54,594 nucleotides of DNA from Candidatus Falkowbacteria bacterium CG10_big_fil_rev_8_21_14_0_10_39_11 (GCA_002773615.1 PFAP01000002.1:1-54594), one strand, 5' to 3'; shown: positions 14,420 to 24,762, numbered from the stretch's first letter. Numbers and translations: made by a program. The notes: generated by a model from the sequence alone, not told the origin.

Positions 14420-17400
14420 ATGGTAAAGCAAAGCAAAAACCAGTTTAGGATTTTTACAACAGTTTTGATGCTGGCTACATTAATTTGGACGGCTGGTGTT
14501 GGTGGCTATTTATTGTTAAATCCATATAATGTCTCAGCTGGAGACTCCCCGATTGTTTTTAGTGAGGTTGAAGTCTCTCCAGGAATTTCTGGTACCAATT
14601 TGTTCACCTCTGATTCATCTTTTGAGTCTTGGGCCGATTCAACCATCCCTGAGCCGTTTGTTGATATGAATGGAAATTCAATACGTGACGAGGATGAGCC
14701 GTATTGTGATTTGGATTCCGGTGGTACACATACAACTTACTCGCAGGCATTACCTAATTCTGCTGATATTTTAGGCTTCTCTTTTGCCTGTGGCGGAAGT
14801 GTTACTCAAGAGACTACAGATGTTTATGATGGAAGTTCAGCTATCCGAATCAATACGGGTGATGGTGAAATGTGGACTGTTTATCCTAATGAAACAACGT
14901 CAATATCAAATTTAACTCAATATACGGTCTCATTTTATGCCAAGGGTTTGGTTGGCGGTGAAAAAATTTATTTGATGTTTGAGCCAACCGGTTTGGATGC
15001 TTCTGAGTACAGCTGGAATTTTGTCACTGAGTCTTCGGCCGTATATGAGGGGTTTATCACTGAAGAGACATCGAAAGTTTATGTGTTGACTGATAGTTGG
15101 GCTCGGTATACATACACCTTTACATCTGATCTTGATGGGACCGCATCGATTGGGTTTGTCGCTGGTGGTACGGGTGATGAGCCGGCTGTATTTATGGGCA
15201 GTGGTGCAAATCAAGTTATGTTGATAGATGCTGTTCAGTTTGAGGCAGATTCTACAGCCTCTTCTTATAACACCGGCGGGTCGGCTGGGTCAAATTTTGT
15301 TGAATTGTACAATCGGGGTGGTGGGGATATTGATGTTGATGGTTACACTGTTGAATATAAATTTGGGGCTGGTGACTGGGCTACTTTTGGAGCTGTTTCT
15401 GGTTCAAATACCTACTCAGGCGGTTACTTTTTCAATTTCAAAGCGTCCGGCGGAGATGCTGGGATCACTGATGAGTCAACATTTGACTCTGCTTTTTTAA
15501 CAAATTCAAATTCAATTGATGGATTGTCTTTACGATTATGCTCAAATGGTGCAGATTGCGCTAATACGATATTGGATACAGTTGGTTTTGGTTCTACTGC
15601 AACTGCATATGAGGGTGTGACGAAGGATGTGACCGGTTGGTCTCAGTCAAAGAGTTTTGAACGTAAGGCTTTATTTGATTCAACGGCTGCAACTATGGCT
15701 TCTGGTGGTAGTGATGAGCCGGCTGGAAACAGTTTTGATTCAGATAATAATAATTGGGATTTTGTGTTAAGAACCACACCTGAGCCTCAAGTCAAAAGCA
15801 GTACCCGTGAAGTTTTTGCAGACAATGTGGTTTTTGAGGATGTTAATCCGTATATTTATCATGAGCCGGTAGTCCAGGCTGATGACAATGGAGATTTGTA
15901 TTTATTCGCCGGTATTTTTGATGATAGTGATATTGCTACTACTGGTGTAAAAATATATTATCGAGTTGGAGACTCAGGATCTTTCACCGCAGCTAATTCA
16001 ACCAAAACAGTTACAGCTACTCCAGATATTACCAGTAGTGATTATTACGCCTTTATTATTCCTCAGGCTGATTTACAGGCAGCGGTTGCTGATGAGGGTG
16101 AGATTCAATATTATCTGGAGGCGAATGACGGCGTTTATACCACCACTATGCCTGATTATAATCCAACTTCATATCCTTTAAGTATTAATGTAACTGGTAC
16201 ATATACTGGAGCAAATGGTTTCTCCGGTACGGTCACGGATACGGCTAGTGCTGCTATTAATGGAGCTCTGGTTTTTATTAATGGGACTGGTTTTTTTACC
16301 TCGACCGATGCTAGTGGAAATTATAGCTTTGCATCACTCCCCTCTTCATATCAAGCCAGTGGATCATATCGAGTAACAGCGGTAATCTCTAATAGAATGG
16401 ATAGTGAATATATCGCTTATGATGGAGATACTACCGTTAATATCACTTTACCTACAGATTTTGGAAATTTTTCAGGTGGTGACAAAGAGGCTCCATTTGT
16501 TTCGTATACATCCCCTTTTGATGGTATGTACGGTATGCCGATTAATATTTGTGATCCAAATGATTCACTTCCTCCGGGAGTCGAGTTTTGTTCTCCGATT
16601 ATGGTTGGATTTTCAGAATCAATGAATTCCAGTACTGTAAATAACACTAATGTTACGGTTTATAATTGGGCAACTTCATCAAATCTCGATAATTTGACAA
16701 TTGAGGCAAATGGTAGTGACAGTGAATTTATTATTTATAGCACGACTCCCCTAGCTCCGAATACAACATATACAGTTTCTCTGGGTACGGGTGTTAAAGA
16801 TCATGCCAGCAATGCGTTGGGAGGAAATATGTCAGATGGAACGCATGAATTTACTTTTACAACAGAAGGGACTGAGTTTACCGGTGAGGGAGACCAGGAA
16901 TTTGGCAGCGGTGCTTTTCAGCCGCCATTTGTTCGAACAGTATCTCCAAATTTAGGTGGAAGTAATATTGCATTAAATGCGAAGTTGGTTGTTGATTTTG
17001 TTACTTCGGTAGACGTCTCGGAAACTAATTTAGCAAGAATTAAATTGTATGATGGCGACGATGAGATAAGTGTAACGCATACATATAGCACTGATAATCA
17101 ACGAGTATTTTTACAGCCATCGACTACATTAACGGCAAACACCGAATATGAAATTCAAGTTGCGGGTTCTTTTACTAGCAGTATGGGAGTTAGTCTTGGT
17201 GACCCTGGTCAATCTCAAAATTCCGATAATTATGTTTTCTTTGCATCGGAGTTTAAAACTGGAGCTACTTCTGATACCGTTGGACCTAAGGTGATGGGAC
17301 ATATTCCGGCATCTGGTGAAACAAGTGTAGCTGTTGGACTTTCTGCTGTTGAGATTGCGGTTAATGAATCATTGGATTCTTCTACAGTTAATACCACGAA

Positions 17401-20400
17401 TGTAAAATTAAAGAGAGGTAGTACTGTGGTGGGGGCTGAGGTGGTTTATAAGGAAACGGCAAAGGCAATCAGAATTTTGCCAAGTTCAGCTCTTCAAGCA
17501 AATACATCCTACACCGTTACTGTTGGTGTGGGTGTGACGGATATAGTCGGTAATGCATTTAATCAAGATGAAGACGCTTCAAATGGTGAGGCGTTGGAAG
17601 ATGTGTACGTATTTCAGTTTACGACAATGTCCACGATTGAATCTACCGCTCCTACAGTTATGGATGCCAGATGTGATGATTATCAATGTGTAATTACGTA
17701 CAGTGAATCCATGAATCATGTAAAGCAGATAAATACTGAAGATTGGACTGATGCTGTGGGTAAATGGGAAACAAGTGTGTTAAATAAAACTAATTATAAT
17801 ATTTCTGTCGATACCGGGGGCGGGCTGGCTTCGGCTGATCTTTCATCGGTTTTGTTATCTTATGACGGATATACAAACACTGTATCAATTAAAAATTTGA
17901 ATTTGTTAAGTGGTGTGGCCAATCCTGTCGGACAGCAAATGCCATATACCGTTACGGTTTATAGTTCGGTTGAGGCTGGGAAAGATGGTGTTCGGGATGT
18001 AGTTGGAAATGCTTTGGCTGCAAATGCTGTTTATGGTGGAAGTGTGGAGCTGAGTTCGGCAACTGGTGGTTTCTTTGGCCCTGATGCTGATGGTTTTGGG
18101 TCAGATGGTCCAGGAGATTTTGGTATGCATGATGCTGCAACCATGGGTGAAAAACCAATCGGTGTTTGGCCAATGAACGGTTTGGTCGGTTCAACGACTC
18201 ATTATTTTGTTGACCTTCCAGTTACTTCCGTTGTCCCAAATGGGGGGATTATCACGATGCTGTTTCCAAGTGGTTTCAACGTTGCCAATGCAGCAATAGA
18301 TTCAAATAGTCCAATGAATAAAGATGTTTCAGCCGGCTCGGGAAATGTTACCTTGAATTGTAGTGGTGATGCGGCTACTCGTTTGATAACGTGTACAGTT
18401 ACTGGAGCAACCAACACCAATGATTATTTGAGCTTTGAATTGAAAGGAATTGTAAATTCAAATATACCTAAAGATTTTAATACATCTGGTTATACGGTTG
18501 AGGTAAAAACAAAAAATGGTTCAACTTTACTGGAATCATTTACCACTATGCCATTTTTTATCACAGCTGGTGGAAATAATAGTATAACGTTGAATGTTTA
18601 TGCCGGAGCCAAGGTTGATGCGACAACCGGAAGTGTTGATGTTGATGGGACAACAATGAATTTGTTTGTTGGATCACCTATGACCGGTCCTTTGGATCAG
18701 ACTGTGACCTTTACGAACGGATATGCCACCGCAACTATCAATAATCTGCCTTCAGGTGAATATTTTGCATTTACCGAGCCGTCAGTTACATTGGGAGCCA
18801 GTGATTATTCCGGGATAATGCCAGAGCCTATTCACTTGAACTCATCAGTTAGCAAAGATTTGATTTTAAGTCGGATGGATGAATCATCGGCGGCAGCTTT
18901 GACGGTTTTGCTTACCGGAGATTTTGGAGCTGATGAAGATGTGGATATTTTTGCCGGTCATCCAAAGGGTTTTGTTGTCAAGACGATTGAAAATGTTGGT
19001 TCGGTTGTAAATCAACCTTATACAGTATATTTACCTTACAATGGTGACTGGTTCGTTGGAATGGGACCGTCTATGTCAAAGGGTGCAGTGGCGACGACTA
19101 TCGCTATGCCTGACTGGATGCCTCCAAAAGATAAAATGCTCAAAGTCACTGGGGTTGGAGAGTCGGTGCAAATAAAAAATATTGAAACACAAGGTGATGT
19201 AACCAGCAGTGGAGTTTCATTTGCCATATCTCAAGCGAATTATCAAATTAATGGAACTGTTGTTGATGGTTCAAATAATGTTATTGCCAATGCAGAGGTT
19301 TGGGCTTATCAACCGATGGGGTTTGGTGGAAGCGGTAATTTTACTCGGACTGGGTCAGATGGAACATTTACTCTAAAGATTGCCGAGTATGGAGTCTACA
19401 AAGTAGGTGCTTTTTTGCCAGGAATGCCAGAGTCACCTGAACTTTCAATCAATGTAAAGGCCAATTCAGCAGAAGTTGATGGAAATGCAACCTCAGATAT
19501 TTATCGTGGAGGTACTTTGGTCACTGCTGGTAATCCGTTTAAATTAAAATTATTAAAAGCTGATTATACGATTTCGGGTAAGGTTAAGGATGCAAATGCA
19601 AATGCTATTCAATATGCACCAGTTTGGGCTGAAGAAACAACGACTAAACAGCTAGTTCATGCTGGTACCGATTCCGGTGGTAGTTACGTGTTATATGTGG
19701 GGGCTGGAACTTGGTTGGTAAAATCAGAAGCACCATTTGGATCTGATGCCTGTGGTGGTATAAGTAAGACGGTGACGGTTGTAGATGGCTCGAAAACGGG
19801 ACAAAATTTGGAGCCAACAGCTGGGACGTGTTATACCCTGAGCGGTACGATTTCAATTGGTGGAACTCTTCAAACAAATGCGCCTGTATTTGTTGATGGT
19901 TGGACTGGTGATTTGAATACCGGCTATCCAAATGGAATCTTTAAGGATGCAAAGACAAATAGTGCCGGTCAGTTTTCAGTCAAGGTAGGAAATGGTACAT
20001 ATCGAGTCGGAACATGGACTTCTGATTTTGGTGAACGTGCGATTCTTGTCTCGATAAGTGGTGCAGATTCATCAGGAAATGACATTACGGTGACTAGTGA
20101 TAATTTGAAAACTTTAACGATTGATTTTACTGGGGGGCTATCTTCGATGACCGGTTTTCTGGAAGCAAAAAAAATAAACACTTCTGATCGACGCGGGAAA
20201 CCGGTAAGTAATTTGGCAGCCTCAGAAACAATGCAGTTAGAATCGGGTATGTATAAAGTTTTTTTACATGTTGATGGTGTTGGAGATTTCAATAATGCGA
20301 GTGTCGATTTGTCTTCTGATGCTTCAGTGGTTTTTGACATTTCATCTGTTTCATTAAATACTCTTACTGGAACGGTTGAGGATACCGATGGTACGGCGGT

Positions 20401-22063
20401 GCCAAATGCTTGGGTTTGGGTACATGATCCAAACACTGATTATCATAATGGTGTGGCAACGGGTTCGGATGGTACTTATTCAATGTCGGTTAAATCTGGT
20501 ACTGGGTTTAAGATTGGTGTTGATAAACCGAATTATGTATCCCCGGCCCCCCATAATATCAATATTTCCGGAACTGCAAGTTACGATTTTACGAATAATA
20601 TGGGATTGAGTGCGACTCAATATATAATTTCAGGTACGGCTACGGGAACAAATTTGGCTGATGGATTTATTTGGGCTGAAAGTGCGACTGAAGGCTGGTC
20701 TGGTAGCCCAATTGATATTGATGGTACTTTTTCGTTGCCGGTTTCAGATGGTACCTGGACATTGAAAGGTGTGGCGGCTTTGCATGCAGAGACCACCTAT
20801 GGCAGTCCAATTGTCATTGACGGTGCAAGTCAAACCGGAATTTCATTTGCATTGACTTCGGATGTAACCAAATCGGTAAAATCAGCAGTAAATTCAATTA
20901 CGCCATCTGTTGGTGGGGTGATTCAAGACAATGATGTCGGGGCCAAAGTGGTGGTTCCACCAAACGCTTTGGGTAGTGGTTCAAGTGCCGGTAATATGAC
21001 AATGGCAAAATCCTATACGGCTCCATCCACCAACGCATATGCTCCATTGGAAGGGCAATCAATTAATATAAGTGTTACAGACAATAATGGACAACCAATT
21101 ACAAATTTGAACGATCAAGTTGAGCTAACTTTGGATTATTCGGTTGACAATTTGCCTGCTGGGGTAGTAGAAGATGATTTGGTCCCAGCGTATTGGGATG
21201 GTACGACAAATCAATGGATTCCAATTACTGGAGTTCAAGATTCAGATGATAATTCTTTTACCGCACAAACAGATCACTTTACTATTTTTGGTGTGGTTTA
21301 TTCCCCATTGGTATCATCATCAAGTGCAGCTACAAACAGTAGTCGTTCGAGTCAGTTGGCTGAGGAAGGCCGGGTTGAATCAGATGTAACAGGAACAACA
21401 GATTCGATCGAAATTATTGATGAAGCTACTGATTCTGCTGATGAAGAAACCGTAAATGAGGCTACTGATGAAATTACTGATTCTGTTGATGAATTAGAAA
21501 CTGTGACGGAAGTTGTTGAAGAAGTAGTCGAGGATACAACTCGGTATGTCCCTATTTTGCCAACGACTAGAGATTTGGATGGTGAAAAGGATGCGATCTC
21601 AAAATATGTTGGTTTGGAAAACAGGTTGCCAGCTGGTGATGACTGGAAGGTGGTGCAATTTATTACTTATGGCGGTGCCAGTGAGACTCAAAATCTCACC
21701 GATCGTGAAAGAGTTGGGTTGTTGGTAGATTTTAAAGATATGTATGGTCGAGTACCAAGCTCTGATATAGATTGGAAAGATCTTAATCTAATTGCACAGG
21801 GTGAGCAACCAACTCGGATTATACCGCGAGAAGCAGACGCTATTAGAGATTTTATGGATGTTTACGGTCGTTTAGTTAATTTTAAGAGTCAAGTTGAAGA
21901 AAAATTTGTTCACATGGTTGCCTATCGATACCGAGTTGAGTCTAGAGATTTGAACAAGGAAAATACAGCTTTGGGTATATTCTCAAATGCATATGGTTAC
22001 TTGCCAAATAGTGCACATCTTTGGTCAGTGCTTCGTGCAATTGCCTATTCGGGGGTGAAATAA
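14420..22063 (+). CDS. Giant secreted multi-domain surface protein, 2547 aa
   Basis: Signal peptide (about 1-40). N-terminal jelly-roll (about 60-290) and lamin-tail-like (about 290-430) domains parallel the 704-aa neighbour. These are followed by a carboxypeptidase-regulatory-like beta domain (about 600-680) and three or four SbsA-type Ig-like domains with the 'FSESMN ... TYTVSLGTGVKDHASNAL' pattern (about 690-1200). Next come a long beta-rich middle, four or more further regulatory-like repeats (about 1605-2060), a ZU5-like segment (about 2155-2295), a Thr/Glu/Asp-rich stalk and the shared C-terminal helical repeats (2374-2547). Probably an S-layer-like or adhesive stalk protein. No ribosome site. 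Confidence 0.8.
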   Translation: MVKQSKNQFRIFTTVLMLATLIWTAGVGGYLLLNPYNVSAGDSPIVFSEVEVSPGISGTNLFTSDSSFESWADSTIPEPFVDMNGNSIRDEDEPYCDLDSGGTHTTYSQALPNSADILGFSFACGGSVTQETTDVYDGSSAIRINTGDGEMWTVYPNETTSISNLTQYTVSFYAKGLVGGEKIYLMFEPTGLDASEYSWNFVTESSAVYEGFITEETSKVYVLTDSWARYTYTFTSDLDGTASIGFVAGGTGDEPAVFMGSGANQVMLIDAVQFEADSTASSYNTGGSAGSNFVELYNRGGGDIDVDGYTVEYKFGAGDWATFGAVSGSNTYSGGYFFNFKASGGDAGITDESTFDSAFLTNSNSIDGLSLRLCSNGADCANTILDTVGFGSTATAYEGVTKDVTGWSQSKSFERKALFDSTAATMASGGSDEPAGNSFDSDNNNWDFVLRTTPEPQVKSSTREVFADNVVFEDVNPYIYHEPVVQADDNGDLYLFAGIFDDSDIATTGVKIYYRVGDSGSFTAANSTKTVTATPDITSSDYYAFIIPQADLQAAVADEGEIQYYLEANDGVYTTTMPDYNPTSYPLSINVTGTYTGANGFSGTVTDTASAAINGALVFINGTGFFTSTDASGNYSFASLPSSYQASGSYRVTAVISNRMDSEYIAYDGDTTVNITLPTDFGNFSGGDKEAPFVSYTSPFDGMYGMPINICDPNDSLPPGVEFCSPIMVGFSESMNSSTVNNTNVTVYNWATSSNLDNLTIEANGSDSEFIIYSTTPLAPNTTYTVSLGTGVKDHASNALGGNMSDGTHEFTFTTEGTEFTGEGDQEFGSGAFQPPFVRTVSPNLGGSNIALNAKLVVDFVTSVDVSETNLARIKLYDGDDEISVTHTYSTDNQRVFLQPSTTLTANTEYEIQVAGSFTSSMGVSLGDPGQSQNSDNYVFFASEFKTGATSDTVGPKVMGHIPASGETSVAVGLSAVEIAVNESLDSSTVNTTNVKLKRGSTVVGAEVVYKETAKAIRILPSSALQANTSYTVTVGVGVTDIVGNAFNQDEDASNGEALEDVYVFQFTTMSTIESTAPTVMDARCDDYQCVITYSESMNHVKQINTEDWTDAVGKWETSVLNKTNYNISVDTGGGLASADLSSVLLSYDGYTNTVSIKNLNLLSGVANPVGQQMPYTVTVYSSVEAGKDGVRDVVGNALAANAVYGGSVELSSATGGFFGPDADGFGSDGPGDFGMHDAATMGEKPIGVWPMNGLVGSTTHYFVDLPVTSVVPNGGIITMLFPSGFNVANAAIDSNSPMNKDVSAGSGNVTLNCSGDAATRLITCTVTGATNTNDYLSFELKGIVNSNIPKDFNTSGYTVEVKTKNGSTLLESFTTMPFFITAGGNNSITLNVYAGAKVDATTGSVDVDGTTMNLFVGSPMTGPLDQTVTFTNGYATATINNLPSGEYFAFTEPSVTLGASDYSGIMPEPIHLNSSVSKDLILSRMDESSAAALTVLLTGDFGADEDVDIFAGHPKGFVVKTIENVGSVVNQPYTVYLPYNGDWFVGMGPSMSKGAVATTIAMPDWMPPKDKMLKVTGVGESVQIKNIETQGDVTSSGVSFAISQANYQINGTVVDGSNNVIANAEVWAYQPMGFGGSGNFTRTGSDGTFTLKIAEYGVYKVGAFLPGMPESPELSINVKANSAEVDGNATSDIYRGGTLVTAGNPFKLKLLKADYTISGKVKDANANAIQYAPVWAEETTTKQLVHAGTDSGGSYVLYVGAGTWLVKSEAPFGSDACGGISKTVTVVDGSKTGQNLEPTAGTCYTLSGTISIGGTLQTNAPVFVDGWTGDLNTGYPNGIFKDAKTNSAGQFSVKVGNGTYRVGTWTSDFGERAILVSISGADSSGNDITVTSDNLKTLTIDFTGGLSSMTGFLEAKKINTSDRRGKPVSNLAASETMQLESGMYKVFLHVDGVGDFNNASVDLSSDASVVFDISSVSLNTLTGTVEDTDGTAVPNAWVWVHDPNTDYHNGVATGSDGTYSMSVKSGTGFKIGVDKPNYVSPAPHNINISGTASYDFTNNMGLSATQYIISGTATGTNLADGFIWAESATEGWSGSPIDIDGTFSLPVSDGTWTLKGVAALHAETTYGSPIVIDGASQTGISFALTSDVTKSVKSAVNSITPSVGGVIQDNDVGAKVVVPPNALGSGSSAGNMTMAKSYTAPSTNAYAPLEGQSINISVTDNNGQPITNLNDQVELTLDYSVDNLPAGVVEDDLVPAYWDGTTNQWIPITGVQDSDDNSFTAQTDHFTIFGVVYSPLVSSSSAATNSSRSSQLAEEGRVESDVTGTTDSIEIIDEATDSADEETVNEATDEITDSVDELETVTEVVEEVVEDTTRYVPILPTTRDLDGEKDAISKYVGLENRLPAGDDWKVVQFITYGGASETQNLTDRERVGLLVDFKDMYGRVPSSDIDWKDLNLIAQGEQPTRIIPREADAIRDFMDVYGRLVNFKSQVEEKFVHMVAYRYRVESRDLNKENTALGIFSNAYGYLPNSAHLWSVLRAIAYSGVK

Positions 22064-22070
22064 GATATAA

Positions 22071-22098
22071 AAAAAGAGGGCTATTTGCCCTCTTTTTT
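22071..22098 (+). terminator. Strong intrinsic terminator
   Basis: Eleven-base arm ending AGAGGGC (to 22081), ATTT-type loop, GCCCTCTTTTTT. Ends the giant surface protein transcript. Confidence 0.9.
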
Positions 22099-22142
22099 GT
22101 TTGTGTTATACTTTCTATATAAAATTAACTTACTCCTCTTAT

Positions 22143-22376
22143 ATGTCCATTTTTGAACGAATTTTCAATAGTAAAAAGCTGTTTCGGAATTTTATTATTG
22201 TGGTGGTTGTCTTGTTTGTGTTAAATTTGATTCTGACTATTATATTGGTGGTCAAAGTGGTTACCGTACAAAAGTCCATTGATACTTATCAGGCCAAGGA
22301 GGCTCAAATTCTGAATCAGATTTATGGTAGAACCTGGACTATTCAAGGATCGCTCGAAGGAAAAAATACGCAATAA
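22143..22376 (+). CDS. Small single-span membrane protein, 77 aa
   Basis: Basic N-terminus, one long hydrophobic helix rich in Val, Leu and Ile (about residues 16-43), then a short polar tail with Gln/Lys. The start at 22143 is chosen because the longer frame from 22101 begins inside the likely promoter (TTATACT near 22107). No ribosome site and no recognised family. It is placed directly after the terminator of the giant surface protein; a shared role is not evident. Confidence 0.5.
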   Translation: MSIFERIFNSKKLFRNFIIVVVVLFVLNLILTIILVVKVVTVQKSIDTYQAKEAQILNQIYGRTWTIQGSLEGKNTQ

Positions 22377-22390
22377 ATTTATTTGACCCA

Positions 22391-22789
22391 TTACTGACGA
22401 AAATATTGTTTGAAGTATGGGTCTTTTTTGATTTTGACGATATTTTTATCCACTTGATTATAGAAGGCTGGAAAGTGTTGTCTGACAATGTTGCGGCCTT
22501 TGTATCTTTGGTAATACGGTGGTTTTTGAATATGGGCAATCTCGTGTGCCAAAGTTCGCAGTAGTGAATTGATACTTTTGGGTTTATGGGTCTTGGGGGT
22601 GAAAATATCAAGGGCGATAATTTTTTTCTTAAAATTAATATAACCCAAAGTCAGACTATCTGGATTGGCCGGTTTGCGGCGGTTAATAATGTGGAGTTTG
22701 TAATTTTTGTACCTGAATAATTTGTTAACAATTTGATGGAAAACCAGTTCAACAAATTCATGGTAGCGCTCGTTTTTATATAAGGTCAT
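22391..22789 (-). CDS. Putative zinc metallopeptidase (HExxH), 132 aa
   Basis: Contains HEIAH at residues 82-86 within SLLRTLAHEIAHIQKPPY, the gluzincin zinc-binding signature, followed by RQHFPAFYNQVDKNI, which could supply a third ligand. The size and layout recall SprT/WLM-like mini-metallopeptidases. No signal peptide, so it is likely cytoplasmic. It starts only five bases after the stop of the upstream minus-strand gene (22795-23289), so the two are probably co-transcribed. Substrate unknown. Confidence 0.65.
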   Translation of the reverse strand: MTLYKNERYHEFVELVFHQIVNKLFRYKNYKLHIINRRKPANPDSLTLGYINFKKKIIALDIFTPKTHKPKSINSLLRTLAHEIAHIQKPPYYQRYKGRNIVRQHFPAFYNQVDKNIVKIKKDPYFKQYFRQ

Positions 22790-22794
22790 AATAA

Positions 22795-23289
22795 TTATTC
22801 TCTGACAATTTTCCCTTTGACTATGTTCTTAATATTTGGTGGGAGTTGAATTGGACAATTCCTAATATATAGGTTCCTTTTTATATATTGAAAGTTTGGA
22901 GGCCATTTTTTTACTTTCGTGTTATCGAGAGTCAGGGCACCGCCGATGTATTGCAAGCTGCTGGGAAGAGTTTCGATGTCTTGTCCGTTAAGGTCAAGAA
23001 CTCCATTTATTCGAGTTAGCCCTTCCGGGAGTTCAGATATTTTGTTTGGCCAAAAATCAAGACTAAATTTTGTTTCGATTTTTCCGTTTGGGAAAACAAG
23101 GCTATTGTCGGCGTATGTCCAGGGTTCATAAATCCCGGCTTTGCTGGCCCACTCATTACATTGTTTTTTTGTCCATGGCTTTGATTTTTGTTCTTCGACT
23201 AAGTCTGATATGGCGTCGATCATTTCTTGAATTGATTGGATTAAGTTTATATCCTCCCAAATTTTATCTACTGAGTTTTGTTTAATCAA
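22795..23289 (-). CDS. LPxxL-repeat protein, possibly 5'-truncated
   Basis: A 164-aa protein whose C-terminal half has leucine-rich repeats of the short bacterial type (ISELPEGLTRINGVLDLNGQ, ETLPSSLQYIGGALTLDN, IQLPPNIKNI). The only start is a TTG without a ribosome site. In the same frame the protein-like reading continues upstream through a single TGA (23332-23334) to about 23420, with residues such as KENKLNELITSVYNFKFKKP but no ATG. A lost start and a nonsense mutation are plausible, so it may be a decaying gene. It precedes the HExxH gene. Confidence 0.5.
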   Translation of the reverse strand: MIKQNSVDKIWEDINLIQSIQEMIDAISDLVEEQKSKPWTKKQCNEWASKAGIYEPWTYADNSLVFPNGKIETKFSLDFWPNKISELPEGLTRINGVLDLNGQDIETLPSSLQYIGGALTLDNTKVKKWPPNFQYIKRNLYIRNCPIQLPPNIKNIVKGKIVRE

Positions 23290-23416
23290 AGAATCAATTT
23301 GACCAGTAGTCGTTTGTGCTGGTTTTGGCGGTCAGGGTTTTTTGAATTTAAAATTATAAACTGACGTGATTAGTTCATTTAATTTGTTTTCTTTTAGTGA
23401 TATATTAAGACGGTTA

Positions 23417-23446
23417 ATCCCCGCTCAAGAGTTGCTTGGCGGGGAT
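23417..23446 (-). terminator. Strong hairpin after the M23 gene
   Basis: ATCCCCGC (23417-23424) pairs with GCGGGGAT (23439-23446), extended by CAAG/CTTG inside. It lies 20 bases past the M23 stop on the minus strand. T run weak, so termination efficiency is uncertain. Confidence 0.6.
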
Positions 23447-23466
23447 CTGTCTAGAACTGAAAAGGT

Positions 23467-24690
23467 TTATGGTAAATAAAGTAACGGATCAACCGGAATG
23501 CCATTGAGACGAACTTCAAAGTGAAGATGAGGTCCGGTGGTGAGGTTTCCCGCGCCCCTGGTTCCTGGTGTTCCACCGCTAAGACCAATAACCTCGCCCT
23601 TGGAGATATATTCGTCTGGTGAAACATATATGGCACTAACATGGCCATAGACGGTCGATAAGCCGTTGGCGTGAATCAGGGCAATGTAACTATACCCCAT
23701 TCCGGCGTCGCGAGCTTTGAGTACATAGCCGTCAGCCGCAGCTCGGATTGAGGTCCCCTGTCCGGCTCGGATATCTACGGCTGGGTGCTCGAAGATATTC
23801 CGGAATGGGTATGATTTGTCGTGAAAGTATGCGGTGATCTTGGTCTTTGGTACCGGCCAGATTAGTGTGCTGTCGGTTAGGGCCGGTTGTTCGTTGTTGG
23901 TGCCGGCGTCGATTTGGGCGCGTTTTTGTTTCTCCAAGTTGTAGATATCTGAGTTGGCAGCTTCTTGTTCTTGTTTGGCTTGCCAGAATAGATCGTAGAA
24001 TTTTTGTTCAGATTCTTTGGTGTCGAGTAACAAGTCGTCTTTGTAATTAATTTCGCCGGTGTATTCAGCTTGTTGGATTTTTAGTTCTTGACGAAGATTG
24101 GTGAGCTGTTCGTGTTTTTTGTTCAGTTCTGACTTTTGTTTTTCAAGTTCTTCTTTCAAGCGTTTGATTGAGTCAAGGGATTTTTGTAGGTTGTTTGATA
24201 ATATTTTGGTGTTTTCTAGGTGGATGAAAAAGTCTGATAGAGAATTGTTGAGAACGAATATTTCCAAAGCGTTGATGTTGTCTTGTTCATGAAGATGTTT
24301 TAACGTTCCGCCTAATTCTCGTTTCTTTTTGCTGATGTTGTTTTCATGTTCTAAAATGGTTAGTTCGGTTTGACGAATTTCCAGCTCATTTTTCTTTACT
24401 TCTTGTTCCGTGGTATCGATCTCCAGTTTTGTTTGGGCGATTTTATTGGTTAGAATGTCTATTTGGTTTTTGAGAGTGACGGCTTCTTCCTGTTTTTTTT
24501 GGATGTTTTTTTTGTAGATGTCTTGTTGTTTTTGTAGTTCTTCGATTTTTCCTTTGCTTTCAATGATCTGAGCGTCAATGTCGTCAACTGATGAAGCCAG
24601 TGCGGATAAAATCGGAGTAGCGCAAAATAAGCTTAATATTAATAAGCTGCTAAATAAGAGGTTGAGGAATTTATAATGCATTTTCATCAA
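23467..24690 (-). CDS. EnvC-like M23 peptidoglycan endopeptidase
   Basis: A 407-aa exported protein: signal peptide (about 1-32), a long coiled coil (about 35-250, heptad-rich Lys/Glu/Leu), and a C-terminal LytM/M23 domain (about 290-405). The zinc-site motifs are visible as HPAVDIRAG (HxxxD) and GPHLHFEV (HxH), with YGHVS between. The domain order is that of EnvC/NlpD-type cell-separation factors, which cut or activate cutting of peptidoglycan cross-links. No ribosome site; a TATAAT lies about 13 bases before the ATG. Confidence 0.9.
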   Translation of the reverse strand: MMKMHYKFLNLLFSSLLILSLFCATPILSALASSVDDIDAQIIESKGKIEELQKQQDIYKKNIQKKQEEAVTLKNQIDILTNKIAQTKLEIDTTEQEVKKNELEIRQTELTILEHENNISKKKRELGGTLKHLHEQDNINALEIFVLNNSLSDFFIHLENTKILSNNLQKSLDSIKRLKEELEKQKSELNKKHEQLTNLRQELKIQQAEYTGEINYKDDLLLDTKESEQKFYDLFWQAKQEQEAANSDIYNLEKQKRAQIDAGTNNEQPALTDSTLIWPVPKTKITAYFHDKSYPFRNIFEHPAVDIRAGQGTSIRAAADGYVLKARDAGMGYSYIALIHANGLSTVYGHVSAIYVSPDEYISKGEVIGLSGGTPGTRGAGNLTTGPHLHFEVRLNGIPVDPLLYLP

Positions 24691-24736
24691 TAGGTATTAT
24701 AGCAAATTTATTGTGAATAATAAAATATGATTGTTG

Positions 24737-24762
24737 AAAAAAATAGTCCGTGTGGACTACTT
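24737..24762 (-). terminator. Intrinsic terminator after gltX
   Basis: On the minus strand TAGTCC, ACAC loop, GGACTA, then seven T (24759 down to 24737). It overlaps the last gltX codons slightly. Confidence 0.75.

Noticed and set aside
23332-23334. UGA read as glycine (code 25) in the LPxxL gene
   Set aside because: Long core genes here (serS, gltX, clpB, priA, the 2547-aa protein) contain no in-frame UGA, and several genes end in UGA followed by terminators.
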